Assembly: GCA_028280845.1 (NCBI GenBank)
Contig: JANQKZ010000036.1
Coordinates: 1 to 64,000, forward strand
DNA length: 64,000 nucleotides
Direction: 5' to 3'
Origin: Opitutales bacterium
Lineage (GTDB): Bacteria > Verrucomicrobiota > Verrucomicrobiia > Opitutales > JABSRG01
Shown: piece by piece, positions 30,326 to 39,911 of the stretch
Numbering within the stretch: position 1 is the stretch's first letter
Layout of the letters: each line of letters opens with the position of its first letter
Program-made: the position numbers and the translations under genes
The notes under the pieces: model-generated
Databases searched by the model: none
What the model was told of the DNA's origin: nothing
The model's input: only the letters and a program-made list of their open reading frames with translations

Positions 30326-31087
30326 GTGATGACTCCTTTTACCTTAGCCCAAGAAACAGCATTAATCACCGGCGGCGGTTCCGGGCTCGGACTGGGAATT
30401 GCCACCGCCATGGCAGAAGCTGGTGCCCGAGTCATCCTGGTGGGCCGACGACCCGATGTTTTGGCAGAGGCCGCCGGACATATCGGAGAGCGGGCCAGCT
30501 TTATCCCATGGGATATTAACCAGCTGCATGAAGCTGGGGAACTGGTGGATGCTGCGCAACATGCAGCAGGGACCCCCCCCACAATTCTGGTAAACAATGC
30601 CGGTATACACCTGAAAAAGACTGCCGTAGAAACATCCTCGGATGAATTTCAATCTGTCCTTTCCACTCATCTCGAGGCCGCTCATGCCCTCACCGCAGCC
30701 ATCCTCCCCAGTATGATTGAACGTCGCCATGGGAACCTGCTCTTCATTTCCTCCATGGCAGCGATATTTGGAATTCCCCGGGTGGCGGCCTACTCCGCAG
30801 CAAAGTCCGCCCTTCACGGGCTGGTCCGGGCCCTCTCAGTTGAAGTATCCAGAAATGGGATACGGGTTAACGCCATCGCCCCCGGGTGGATCCGCACACC
30901 CATGATGGAAAAAGCCTTGAGCGGAGACCCCGCCCGCCGGGATATCATATTGGGCCGAACCCCTATGGGCGTCTTCGGAGATCCCACCGATATCGGGCAG
31001 GCTGCGGTTTACCTGTGCTCGCCCGCAGCAAAGTTCGTCACTGGGGCTATCCTACCCGTCGACGGAGGGGCCAGCATCGGATTTTGA
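30326..31087 (+). CDS. SDR family oxidoreductase (gluconate 5-dehydrogenase-like)
   Basis: 253 aa; [44 protein letters not shown]. Confidence 0.93.
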   Translation: MMTPFTLAQETALITGGGSGLGLGIATAMAEAGARVILVGRRPDVLAEAAGHIGERASFIPWDINQLHEAGELVDAAQHAAGTPPTILVNNAGIHLKKTAVETSSDEFQSVLSTHLEAAHALTAAILPSMIERRHGNLLFISSMAAIFGIPRVAAYSAAKSALHGLVRALSVEVSRNGIRVNAIAPGWIRTPMMEKALSGDPARRDIILGRTPMGVFGDPTDIGQAAVYLCSPAAKFVTGAILPVDGGASIGF

Positions 31088-31095
31088 AACTCAAG

Positions 31096-32175
31096 ATGAA
31101 CCCAAATCAAATCGTATCCCTCCGCCTGTTCTCAGCCGAGTCTGAATTTTCCCAACCGATCGCAGATGCCACACACCATATTCCCGGTATCCGCTTTCTG
31201 ATCGCCGAGATCCAACTCGCCAACGGAATCACAGGCCAGGGCTATCTTTTATCCTTCCACTTTTTCCCCAAAGGGATGGTTGGGGCGATTCAAGATATGG
31301 AAACCTTTATTCAGGATTTTCGCGCTGACCAGATCAAGGCCATGCAACAGGCCTTTGCCCTCGAAAGTGAGTACTATGGCCATGAAGGGCTGTTAAAATG
31401 GGTCCAGGCTATCCTCAACCTGGCGATGTGGGATGCCTGGGGAAAAGTACAGGAGCAGCCAGTTTGGAAGTTGCTGGGAGGGACATACAAAAGCGTGCCG
31501 GTTTACGGTTCCGGCGGCTGGCTCTCCTATTCGGACAAGCAGCTGCTGGATGAGGTTTCCCGGTATCGGGACCAAGGATTCAAGGCGGTAAAAATAAAAG
31601 TCGGCGCCAAAGAAGACGGACGGGATATCCACCGCTTAAGGCTGGTGCGCGAAATCTTGGGACCGGAAGTCAAAATCATGATGGACGCCAATCAAGGCAT
31701 GAGTGTGGAGGCCGCACTGGCGCTCGCCGAAGCCGCGGCGCCCCTGGGAATCGAGTGGTTCGAAGAGCCTATCGATCATCTCGATTACGAGGGATATGCG
31801 AAGCTACGCCGGGAAGCAGGCATGTTAATTGCCATGGGCGAGCGGGAGTATTCTACTGCCCCCCTGGAAGCCCTCATCCGACGGGAGGCCATCCACCTCT
31901 GGCAGCCGGACTTGCTTCGCCTGGGGGGAGTCGAGGCCTGGTGTGAGTCTGCCGCCTTGGCCCACCGGCACAAAATCCCGGTCCTCCCCCACTATTACAA
32001 AGACTATGACGTCCCCCTGCTCTGCACGATACCCAATGGGATGGGAGCGGAATCGTTCGACTGGATCGATGGCCTGATTGACAACCGGATGGAAATCTCG
32101 CAGGGGATGGCCCTTCCCCGGAGGACCCCTGGCTGGGGCTTTTCCTTTTTACACGACAAAATGAGCGAGGTGTAA
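31096..32175 (+). CDS. Mandelate racemase/muconate lactonizing enzyme family protein
   Basis: ATG 31096 (MNPNQIVSLRLF...); VKIKVGAKEDG, IMMDANQGMS, IEWFEEPID, AMGEREYS. The track start at 30886 overlaps the upstream SDR and is rejected. Confidence 0.92.
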   Translation: MNPNQIVSLRLFSAESEFSQPIADATHHIPGIRFLIAEIQLANGITGQGYLLSFHFFPKGMVGAIQDMETFIQDFRADQIKAMQQAFALESEYYGHEGLLKWVQAILNLAMWDAWGKVQEQPVWKLLGGTYKSVPVYGSGGWLSYSDKQLLDEVSRYRDQGFKAVKIKVGAKEDGRDIHRLRLVREILGPEVKIMMDANQGMSVEAALALAEAAAPLGIEWFEEPIDHLDYEGYAKLRREAGMLIAMGEREYSTAPLEALIRREAIHLWQPDLLRLGGVEAWCESAALAHRHKIPVLPHYYKDYDVPLLCTIPNGMGAESFDWIDGLIDNRMEISQGMALPRRTPGWGFSFLHDKMSEV

Positions 32176-32225
32176 AGAGGCTATCCAGGTCGCCCTAAAC
32201 GTCCCATCCCAACTCAACTGCACAA

Positions 32226-33020
32226 CTATGAAAAAGACTGGTGGTGCGTATGGAGGCAGAGCACCCTGAGAGCGGATTCACCCCCGGTCAGATTGACACG
32301 AGACCCCGGCTTGACATAGAGGAGGTCACCCTGCGTTAAGGCGCATTGCTCCCCATCCAGGTCCGCTTCACCGGAACCGCTAAATATGAAATATGATCGT
32401 TCTATTTCAGAACTGAAGTCGAAAGTAGCGGACTGATCCGATGAAAGGCAGAGGGCAGAAAGTTCAAAGCGATGGGTATCCCCTTTTCCGAGGAACGCCA
32501 TCATTTCTCCCGTTTCGGCTGCTGTATCCAATCCCTCTGAGATATCGACCCAATAAGATTGTTTGCGGAGAACCCCCACCGTGGTAGCTGCCCCTTCATC
32601 ATAACCCGCATCCTGGTTATCGGCCTGGTCGCGGCGCACCTGCTTCATTTTATCGATGTGATCCTTAAAGGTGGTATGCCCCTCCTTCGAGGCATCATTG
32701 AAAACATTGAGAAGCAGGTATCCCAATTGTTCCGTTTTCCGGTTGATCGTTTGGTGGATCAGGCCCGAAGGCAGGTGAAGCATCGACCCCCGCGACACCG
32801 GATACTCCGTCTCCCCGATCCGGACCGCCCCGGAACCTTCGAGAACCAGAAATACCTGGTCTTTGTCCTCATGTCGATGGGGAGGGCCATCGAGAGGCTT
32901 GGGCCACGTATTGTAACCGATTTCAGTAAGACCGGTCTCGCTCCGATCCAGGAGCACCGTAATCCGGTTTAAACCCGCTACATCGAGTTGCTCCCCTTTT
33001 TGGTAATTTCGAAGAATCAT
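32226..33020 (-). CDS. Cupin domain protein (bicupin)
   Basis: 264 aa; PHRHEDKDQVFLVLEGSGAVRIGETEYPVSRGSMLHLPSGLIH; second jelly-roll half at C-terminus. Confidence 0.85.
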   Translation of the reverse strand: MILRNYQKGEQLDVAGLNRITVLLDRSETGLTEIGYNTWPKPLDGPPHRHEDKDQVFLVLEGSGAVRIGETEYPVSRGSMLHLPSGLIHQTINRKTEQLGYLLLNVFNDASKEGHTTFKDHIDKMKQVRRDQADNQDAGYDEGAATTVGVLRKQSYWVDISEGLDTAAETGEMMAFLGKGDTHRFELSALCLSSDQSATFDFSSEIERSYFIFSGSGEADLDGEQCALTQGDLLYVKPGSRVNLTGGESALRVLCLHTHHQSFS

Positions 33021-33054
33021 GGTAAGTATCGTTGATCCTGAATATTAAGGTTAG

Positions 33055-33085
33055 GCGGCCACACGGTGCATAGACGTGTGGCCGC
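33055..33085. terminator. Strong hairpin GCGGCCACACG-gtgcataga-CGTGTGGCCGC between TonB receptor and cupin gene
   Basis: Perfect 11-bp inverted repeat with 9-nt loop; no clear U-run, so could be an attenuator or mRNA-stability stem. Confidence 0.5.
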
Positions 33086-33127
33086 TTCTAAGACAAGGGT
33101 TCGTCAATGAAACCCCGCTTGACTGAG

Positions 33128-36034
33128 TTAATAGTCGAAGTTCACCCCAAAACGGAAAATCCGGCCGTATTTTTGATACCCGAATACCCGATCGGCGGTA
33201 CCGAAATAGAATTTCTCTTCTTCATCTGTCAGATTCTTAACATTGAAAAAGACCTTCCAGCCGTCACTGATCCGGTAACTCGCCTGAAAGTCCAACTGGG
33301 CTTGTGAATCCCGCCAGATATCTTCGTCCAGATTACCGCCAATTTCAGTGATTTGCTCAGCCTGATATTGATAGGCTAACTTGGCCGAAAACTTATACTT
33401 CTCATAATAAAGAGCCACATTGTAGATGAGGTCCGGTTGACGGAAGAAGGGAAACTCGTCCCCAGTCCGGTTAATATCGACGACACCTTCCAGAAGAAAG
33501 AGATTAACATCTTCGACTACCGCCTCGGACGTGATCAATGTGACATTGGCGTCCAGACCGAAGCCATCCCACGGTGCATCGGCAAAACGGAAGGGCAATT
33601 GCATGCCTAATTCCAAGCCGGAAACTTTACCTGACTTGGCATTATCCACTCCACCAAATTCAAGGGTTTCATACCCGTCGCCATTCCAGGTCACGTTCTC
33701 TCCTTCGCCCTCAAAGGAAAATATGGGATTGCTGATATCTTTGTGGAAAATAGCAGCGGTGAAGGCTCCAGCTCCTTCCGGCAGATAATACTCAAGGCCG
33801 ACATCAATATTCCATGACTCGTAGGCCTCCAGATCCGGACGCCCGATTTCCACTTCACCGACAAAGGGGAAGGCTGGATCCACCGGAGTTCCCAGAATCT
33901 CCAATTCACGGGCAGTGATGGGTGCGGAATCCTCAAAGGCGGGCCGACCTACCGTATAGGTGAAAGAAGCCCGGCCAATCAGGTAGTCACTGAAGCTGTA
34001 GCGAGCCTGGATATTGGGAAACCAGTGGTCGTAATCGATTTCAATCGGCTCTATCGGAGTTATGACAAATCCATCATCGGCATTGTCCCGTTCATCTTCC
34101 CGATACTCGTTGGCACCGACTGCCACATCAGTGTGCTCGTAGCGGAAACCGGCAATGAAATTCCACTTCCCGATGGAGTAATTTCCATAACCATAAACGG
34201 CCAGGATGTCCTCCTCGAAGTCGTAATCATCCTCGACCGAATTACTGGCTGATTCCGTCGGGAATTCAGCGATGGAACTGTCAGCCACAAACCGGTCAAA
34301 GGCGGTGAAGGTGTTTTCCCAATTGATCAAGAGGCCAGTGTCATATTGGTCGAGCAACATGTAACCGGCATCATGAGGCCCGTATTCGGCCATCACCGTG
34401 TCCGCATTTAAATTATTAAAGCGGAAGGAGTTGTCATCGACGGAACGCTCACGGGTGATGTACTTCACACCAAACTTCACAAACCCCTGACCGCCTCCCC
34501 AGTCATCGATGTCGTATTGGAAATCAATTTTCGGGGTCCAGGTCTTTTCTTCCACCGTGGAATCCTCAATCCGAAAACGGCGTAATTCCATCGGGGACAA
34601 GTCGGTATTGGTGATGGGGTGGAGGTTGAAATCGAACAGGTATTCGGAACGATCCCAAGTCACGATGTCGGAGATTCCTTCAGCCGGATTGCCAGACCGG
34701 TCACGGTACTCCCCACGCCATTGTGCCCAGTCTAATTGCGGATTGAATTCTTCAGCGTAGGAGTAAGTGATTTCCGGGGTGATGGTCCAATTCCCGAAGC
34801 GCTTTCTCCCCCCAACCGAAATGTTAAAGAGGGTCTGCTCGGTTACCTCCTCTTTTTCGCGACGCTCAATCCGGACCCGATCGGAAGTCCCGCTTGTGGC
34901 GGAAATCGTGGATACGTCCCTGATTTCAAAAATGTGCTCTTCAAGATTCTCCTCTTCTTTGAATTCGTTATATATGGCACGGACATAAAACTCGGTATCT
35001 TCATCGGGACGGAATTCAAGGTTTCCATTGATCCCGATACGCTCCCGTTCCGCCCACGTCGGCACGATTTCCGGTTGTTCCGGGAACCAGAATCCGTCTT
35101 CGTCGTTCCAACCTACTTTGAGCTCATCAACCTGGATCGGCCGAAAACTATAGCTCGCAGCAAGAGCCAGCCCCCAATCCTTGTTCGCGCCCAGACGGTC
35201 AGCCCAGGTGGCTTCCAGTCCGTAAAGTAAATCCTCGGCACGTTCTGCATATCCCACTTCCCCGGAGAAGAAGAAGTAGCCCTCCTCACGATCCCAGGCA
35301 GAAGCGGAAACAATATTGATAGTGCCTCCCAGGGAATTTCCATCCATATCCGGAGTAACCGTCTTGATGACCTCCAGCTGAGAAATCTGGGCGGAACCAA
35401 TAACGTCGAGCGGCATGGAGCGGCCGGACCGACCATCGACCCCGGGAGCGGCCATGTTTGCCCCATTCAATGTGACATTGTTCAGATTCGGGTCAATTCC
35501 CCGGATTACCACAAACTGACCTTCACCATTATTTAAGGTCACGTTGACTCCCGGCAATCGGGAAAGGGCGTCCGCCACATTCCGGTCCGGCAGACTACCA
35601 ACGCTATCGGCAGAAATGATATCCATGGTATTGGTGGAACTCTTTTTCTGCTGCAAGGCACGAATCCGTCCCTCCAGGTAACCTTCCACCTGGAAAGCAG
35701 GAAGTTCCTGGATTTCCAGCCCCATCCGAGTGAGCACGGTTTGGGTGCCAGTTGCCGGCACCTCTACCGGATCAATCACCGTATCAAAACCGAGGTAGCG
35801 AACTTCCACCTCGTAGCTTCCTGAGGGCACATTATTGAAACGGTAAACACCGTCTGAATTAGAAGTGGTGGTCCGTCCGGTACCGACCAATTCCACACTG
35901 GCTCCTGGAAGAAAACCACCGGTATTGGTGTCCATAACGGTTCCGACAATGTCACCGGCATGGGCAAATGCACCGGCGAAAAACCATCCAATCAACGGGA
36001 TGATGAGGGTTAGTTTGAGGTTTGTCTTTTTCAT
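33128..36034 (-). CDS. TonB-dependent receptor with N-terminal carboxypeptidase regulatory-like domain
   Basis: 968 aa; GDIVGTVMDTNTGGFLPGASVELVGTGRTTTSNSDGVYRFNNVPSGSYEVEV then plug (ISADSVGSLPDRNVADALSRLPGV), C-terminal FRFGVNFDY. Confidence 0.95.
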   Translation of the reverse strand: MKKTNLKLTLIIPLIGWFFAGAFAHAGDIVGTVMDTNTGGFLPGASVELVGTGRTTTSNSDGVYRFNNVPSGSYEVEVRYLGFDTVIDPVEVPATGTQTVLTRMGLEIQELPAFQVEGYLEGRIRALQQKKSSTNTMDIISADSVGSLPDRNVADALSRLPGVNVTLNNGEGQFVVIRGIDPNLNNVTLNGANMAAPGVDGRSGRSMPLDVIGSAQISQLEVIKTVTPDMDGNSLGGTINIVSASAWDREEGYFFFSGEVGYAERAEDLLYGLEATWADRLGANKDWGLALAASYSFRPIQVDELKVGWNDEDGFWFPEQPEIVPTWAERERIGINGNLEFRPDEDTEFYVRAIYNEFKEEENLEEHIFEIRDVSTISATSGTSDRVRIERREKEEVTEQTLFNISVGGRKRFGNWTITPEITYSYAEEFNPQLDWAQWRGEYRDRSGNPAEGISDIVTWDRSEYLFDFNLHPITNTDLSPMELRRFRIEDSTVEEKTWTPKIDFQYDIDDWGGGQGFVKFGVKYITRERSVDDNSFRFNNLNADTVMAEYGPHDAGYMLLDQYDTGLLINWENTFTAFDRFVADSSIAEFPTESASNSVEDDYDFEEDILAVYGYGNYSIGKWNFIAGFRYEHTDVAVGANEYREDERDNADDGFVITPIEPIEIDYDHWFPNIQARYSFSDYLIGRASFTYTVGRPAFEDSAPITARELEILGTPVDPAFPFVGEVEIGRPDLEAYESWNIDVGLEYYLPEGAGAFTAAIFHKDISNPIFSFEGEGENVTWNGDGYETLEFGGVDNAKSGKVSGLELGMQLPFRFADAPWDGFGLDANVTLITSEAVVEDVNLFLLEGVVDINRTGDEFPFFRQPDLIYNVALYYEKYKFSAKLAYQYQAEQITEIGGNLDEDIWRDSQAQLDFQASYRISDGWKVFFNVKNLTDEEEKFYFGTADRVFGYQKYGRIFRFGVNFDY

Positions 36035-36287
36035 AGGGAGACTGTTTTTGCCCTTTGGGGCTGGGGTATTTAGTTGGGAAATCCTTGGTTCAGATCATAT
36101 TTAAAGTATGAACTTCAGGCAGGATATAGGGGGCGAGGGATGGGATGGGGTGGGAACCGGGTTGGGGAAACCCAGTGGCAGGAGATTGAAGCAGGTTGGT
36201 TTTATAGGGCTTAGCCCCTTGGTTAAAACGTTGTATTGCTTAGGTTTATTCGGGTTAAAGAAGAGACATCGCAGCCCATTAAGTTCC

Positions 36288-38738
36288 TCAACGGGTCACG
36301 AACTGCATGGCGTAGAGCTTAGCTCCCCGCATGCGGAAAACGACTTTCACGGGTCGACCCTGGAGGGATGAAATATCAGCGGTGGTCTCTGCCCCATCCA
36401 GGCGAAATTCAATTTCATGGTCGATGTAGTCCCCATTGATATAAAGCCCGTTATCGAGACCGAATCCCGGAATGGGTTCACCCTCCTCGTCGAGAAACCC
36501 GACTTGGGCATAACCGGCTGCATCCGTATCAATATTAAGAACAAGCCGATTCCCTTCGAAGGTGAGCGGTCGGGTGACGATGATCCCATGGGTCTCGTAG
36601 GGGGCCTCCGCTGATACGAAGCCGTCCAATCGCTGCACCACCCGGTAGACCGCATCGAATTTATCCTCATCTTCCCAGGTACTGTGGTAAATTCCGGCGG
36701 CGTAAACATATTGCCAGATCTCGTTGCCTCGCCGGATCATTCCCTCGGCGAAATAGGCCTGAGGTGAGTAGCGCCCCAGGTAATCGCCAATGCCGGCGTA
36801 GGCCGGGCGGGCATAGCGGAACCAGTTGCGGCCGTCGCGGGAGACCGCCACCTGGGCTTCCACCGTGCCGGAGCCAGCGCCCCGTCTCTCGTCATACAGC
36901 ACCCAACGCTCAGGGGGGCCGTCTCCGATCTCGTAATGGAAATACATCAGGGGGAAGGCCACGTAGGTATCCGGCGCCCAGGGATACTTGTGCGCCTTGG
37001 GAACATAGATGCCGAGGCCTTCCGGGTCGAAGTCGTCTAGGACTTCGAACTTGATCGGACCCTCAACGCCGAAATCGCCGGGCACGAGTGGTCCGTTATC
37101 CAGGAACCATGGTTTGGGGTCCCGCAGGCGTCGGGACTTTGCCATTTCCCGTGTCGCCTCCTGATCCATGTATCGGAGAGGCCAGGATTCGAAGGGGTTA
37201 TCCGTTTCGGTGATGATGAACGCGCGCTGGGTGTTGTCACCACGCGTGTGCGTCATGCCAGTGCGCATGTAGCTGACGTACTTCTGCCGCTGGTCGTCGT
37301 AGAAGAAGCTGGTCTGTGAACCAGAGCGGAAGGAATGGGAGGCGGTGCGCACCTTGTGCCACTTCCAGCCATCAGGGCTGGTGAAAAGGTAGGTCCCACG
37401 ATCACCGCTGCCGGAAATGTATTTCCAACGGTGTTCCGCGGGCGCATTGAGATCGATGAATGGGGACCCCATGGCCACCCCATAAGGAATCACAATGTTG
37501 TTGCGACCCTTGTGGGAGAGCCCCGTAGGGTGGGGCTCGAAGTGGATGCCGTCGCGGGAGGTGTGGACCATGAGGTAGTCATCGGGGCCACCGTTATACA
37601 TCCGGATAAGGCCGTCCTCATCCTCAACAAAAGTCAGGTGCTTGCGGAACTGCCCCTCGATGTTATCCAGGACGCGGTGGGTCAGCCGAGGCGGGTTCAC
37701 CGTGAACGTAATGTTGCGCTGTGTCTCGATCAGGGCGTCGTCGATAAAGACGTGTTTCCGGTCGCCCAAGGGCACCACACCGGGCTGCGGTTTGCCGGGC
37801 TCGAAGAGCAGGGGTGGGCCCTTGATCAGCTCCGGCCTGGGATAAACCGGAGCAATACTGCCCGGCGAGGAAAAGTCGCTTTTGTATACCGCATGGCTGG
37901 AAATCCGCAATTCGTCGATCGCTCCCGGGAAGGGCTGTTCCCAGACGGAATTACGCAAGAGCGAGAGATAGGCCAGATCCTCCGAAGGCGGCAGCGCCTT
38001 CCAACCGCGCGCGTTTGCCTCCCCCGCCCGCTTGCCATCCACGTAATGCACTACGCGATTCCGGCTGGCCTCATGGACGAAGGCCAGGTGCCTCCAGGTG
38101 CCACTCGTAAACAGGTCGGATGCCGTCGGCAGCTCCAGCTTCACGGCAGCCGCAGTTTGCTCCAAGACAAAGGTCCGGCCGCGGGTGCCCAGTCGGAGGG
38201 ACAGGGTATCATTGCCCTCCTCGCCCCGTTCGCCATTTCCGATCTCCATGACCACCCCATCGCGAGAGTTTCCATCCAGACGAGCCCAGAATTCCACTGT
38301 CCAGTCGCCGGCTCCCAGATTCAGGTCCGTCGTGGTCGGGTTGGGCGGGAAAAATTCACGCCGGAGATGTCGCTCGCCCATGGTCATGAAGGCCGCGTAG
38401 TCGGCGTTGTGCCACGACAGCGGAGCTTGTCGCTTGCCCGGAGGCGTCGGGAGCTGCTCCTGACCAAACTCAACCGAGCGGCCCGGGCTGCTGGTCCCCG
38501 CCGGGATCTCAAATTCGGGATAGGGTTCGGAGGACAGCGCGTTGCCGAAATGACCGGGCACAATGCTGCCGCCTAAACCCAAGGTAAGGGGAGCCGTCAA
38601 ACCATCTACGCTATCTATCGTATGACTCGGATAAAGGCCGATTGGCTCATCGAAGGTCCAGGTCACAACCGTCTTCGCCCATACGGGCGTCGCCAAGGTG
38701 AGAAGGAATAGGTTCCAGCAAAAGAGTTTGGGTGTCAT
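36288..38738 (-). CDS. Secreted LamG-like + five-bladed-propeller glycosidase-like protein
   Basis: 816 aa; LamG-type segment (NLGAGDWTVEFWARLDGNSRDGVVMEIG...) then HVFIDDALIETQRNITFTVNPPRL and propeller-like repeats; signal peptide; paralog of 44162-46663. Confidence 0.75.
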   Translation of the reverse strand: MTPKLFCWNLFLLTLATPVWAKTVVTWTFDEPIGLYPSHTIDSVDGLTAPLTLGLGGSIVPGHFGNALSSEPYPEFEIPAGTSSPGRSVEFGQEQLPTPPGKRQAPLSWHNADYAAFMTMGERHLRREFFPPNPTTTDLNLGAGDWTVEFWARLDGNSRDGVVMEIGNGERGEEGNDTLSLRLGTRGRTFVLEQTAAAVKLELPTASDLFTSGTWRHLAFVHEASRNRVVHYVDGKRAGEANARGWKALPPSEDLAYLSLLRNSVWEQPFPGAIDELRISSHAVYKSDFSSPGSIAPVYPRPELIKGPPLLFEPGKPQPGVVPLGDRKHVFIDDALIETQRNITFTVNPPRLTHRVLDNIEGQFRKHLTFVEDEDGLIRMYNGGPDDYLMVHTSRDGIHFEPHPTGLSHKGRNNIVIPYGVAMGSPFIDLNAPAEHRWKYISGSGDRGTYLFTSPDGWKWHKVRTASHSFRSGSQTSFFYDDQRQKYVSYMRTGMTHTRGDNTQRAFIITETDNPFESWPLRYMDQEATREMAKSRRLRDPKPWFLDNGPLVPGDFGVEGPIKFEVLDDFDPEGLGIYVPKAHKYPWAPDTYVAFPLMYFHYEIGDGPPERWVLYDERRGAGSGTVEAQVAVSRDGRNWFRYARPAYAGIGDYLGRYSPQAYFAEGMIRRGNEIWQYVYAAGIYHSTWEDEDKFDAVYRVVQRLDGFVSAEAPYETHGIIVTRPLTFEGNRLVLNIDTDAAGYAQVGFLDEEGEPIPGFGLDNGLYINGDYIDHEIEFRLDGAETTADISSLQGRPVKVVFRMRGAKLYAMQFVTR

Positions 38739-38748
38739 CTAAGGGGTA

Positions 38749-38863
38749 TTTCGTGAAAATAGAGATTTTTCATGATTATTTTTGAAATTAACTCTACTTC
38801 ATGCAAGAAAATTTTAATAAAATTCCATGAAATTTTCATTTATTTCATTATTTTTCCATGAAA
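38749..38863. promoter_or_regulatory. Cluster of TTTCATGAAA-like sites (38749-38758 TTTCGTGAAA; 38768-38777 TTTCATGATT; 38823-38832 and 38854-38863 TTCCATGAAA)
   Basis: Four near-palindromic copies in the AT-rich leader immediately upstream of the 36288-38738 gene. Confidence 0.55.
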
Positions 38864-38888
38864 TAAATGAAGATTCAGCAACACGTTC

Positions 38889-39911
38889 TTATTCAGACAG
38901 ATCCAACGGCACCGAAAATTCCTGGTCGGATTCCGACCTGAATTGCTTCCGCCAGGGAGAGTAAGTATACACCCGAATGGTCCCCTGATTGGGTTCAAAT
39001 TTGAGAATCCTGAGCCATCCTTCTCCTCCATGAGTAAGGAATTGATAATTCGACAACATTTGGATTACCGGCTGCCCTGCCTCGTTATCCGAAACCAGTA
39101 AGCCAGTTCCGTCCCCTTTCACATGACCCGAGAGAACCATAATGATATTATCATTTCCATAAACCAATTTATTCCAGATCTCCTCCCCATCATTCCACTC
39201 GGGGTTCGATTTTTTAGGGCTCCACTTATCTCCCTCCCCCAACCGGGTATCGTCGTCATACATGTAGCAATGTGTCACGAGAATGACTTTTTGGTCGTGA
39301 TTACTCACCAGGGAGTCCGCCCATGCCAGGGTCTCATCATCCGGTCCATACTCTAGCCCGAGGACCAGAAACTGCTGACGAGCCGCCTGGAAGTATCCGA
39401 AACTGTTGTTAGCGGTATTACCAAGCTGCCCTCCATAATTGGACCTTCCCCTGAAGCGCCAGGGAGAGAAGACGGCATTGTATCGAGACGCCACCCGGAA
39501 CCCCGCCTTATAGGCTGCTCGGTCGTAATCGTGATTACCGGGGACCACCATGTAAGGGACCACGCCGTCGATTAGACGGAAGGCACGATCGGCCACTGTC
39601 CATTCAGCCTCAGAGCCCTCTTCCACAAGATCCCCGAGGTGCAACACATATTTGGCATTGAGAGGCTCCGCCACTTGGCTGATCCAGTTGAACTGAGAGA
39701 GGAAAATCTCCGGAAAAAAGGCGGCATAGCGCTGGGTATCCGGCACCACGATAAGGGTAAACTCCCCAGCCGCCGGATCGACTTGAATGGGAAAATCATG
39801 CGGAAGTACGGCCCCTTTTCCAGCCCAGGCAAACCGGGGACCAGCCCCAATCCAGAGCAAGCCCAGAACCCCGATCACGGCATTGGCCTTAACGATCCGC
39901 CACAGCGCCAT
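38889..39911 (-). CDS. Metallophosphoesterase (calcineurin-like), exported
   Basis: 340 aa; LIVVPDTQRYA, LHLGDLVEEG, VPGNHDYD. Confidence 0.9.
   Translation of the reverse strand: MALWRIVKANAVIGVLGLLWIGAGPRFAWAGKGAVLPHDFPIQVDPAAGEFTLIVVPDTQRYAAFFPEIFLSQFNWISQVAEPLNAKYVLHLGDLVEEGSEAEWTVADRAFRLIDGVVPYMVVPGNHDYDRAAYKAGFRVASRYNAVFSPWRFRGRSNYGGQLGNTANNSFGYFQAARQQFLVLGLEYGPDDETLAWADSLVSNHDQKVILVTHCYMYDDDTRLGEGDKWSPKKSNPEWNDGEEIWNKLVYGNDNIIMVLSGHVKGDGTGLLVSDNEAGQPVIQMLSNYQFLTHGGEGWLRILKFEPNQGTIRVYTYSPWRKQFRSESDQEFSVPLDLSE

Noticed and set aside
37335-38576. 413-aa plus-strand ORF opposite the LamG-propeller gene
   Set aside because: Low-complexity R/G/V-rich antisense frame with no recognisable domain.
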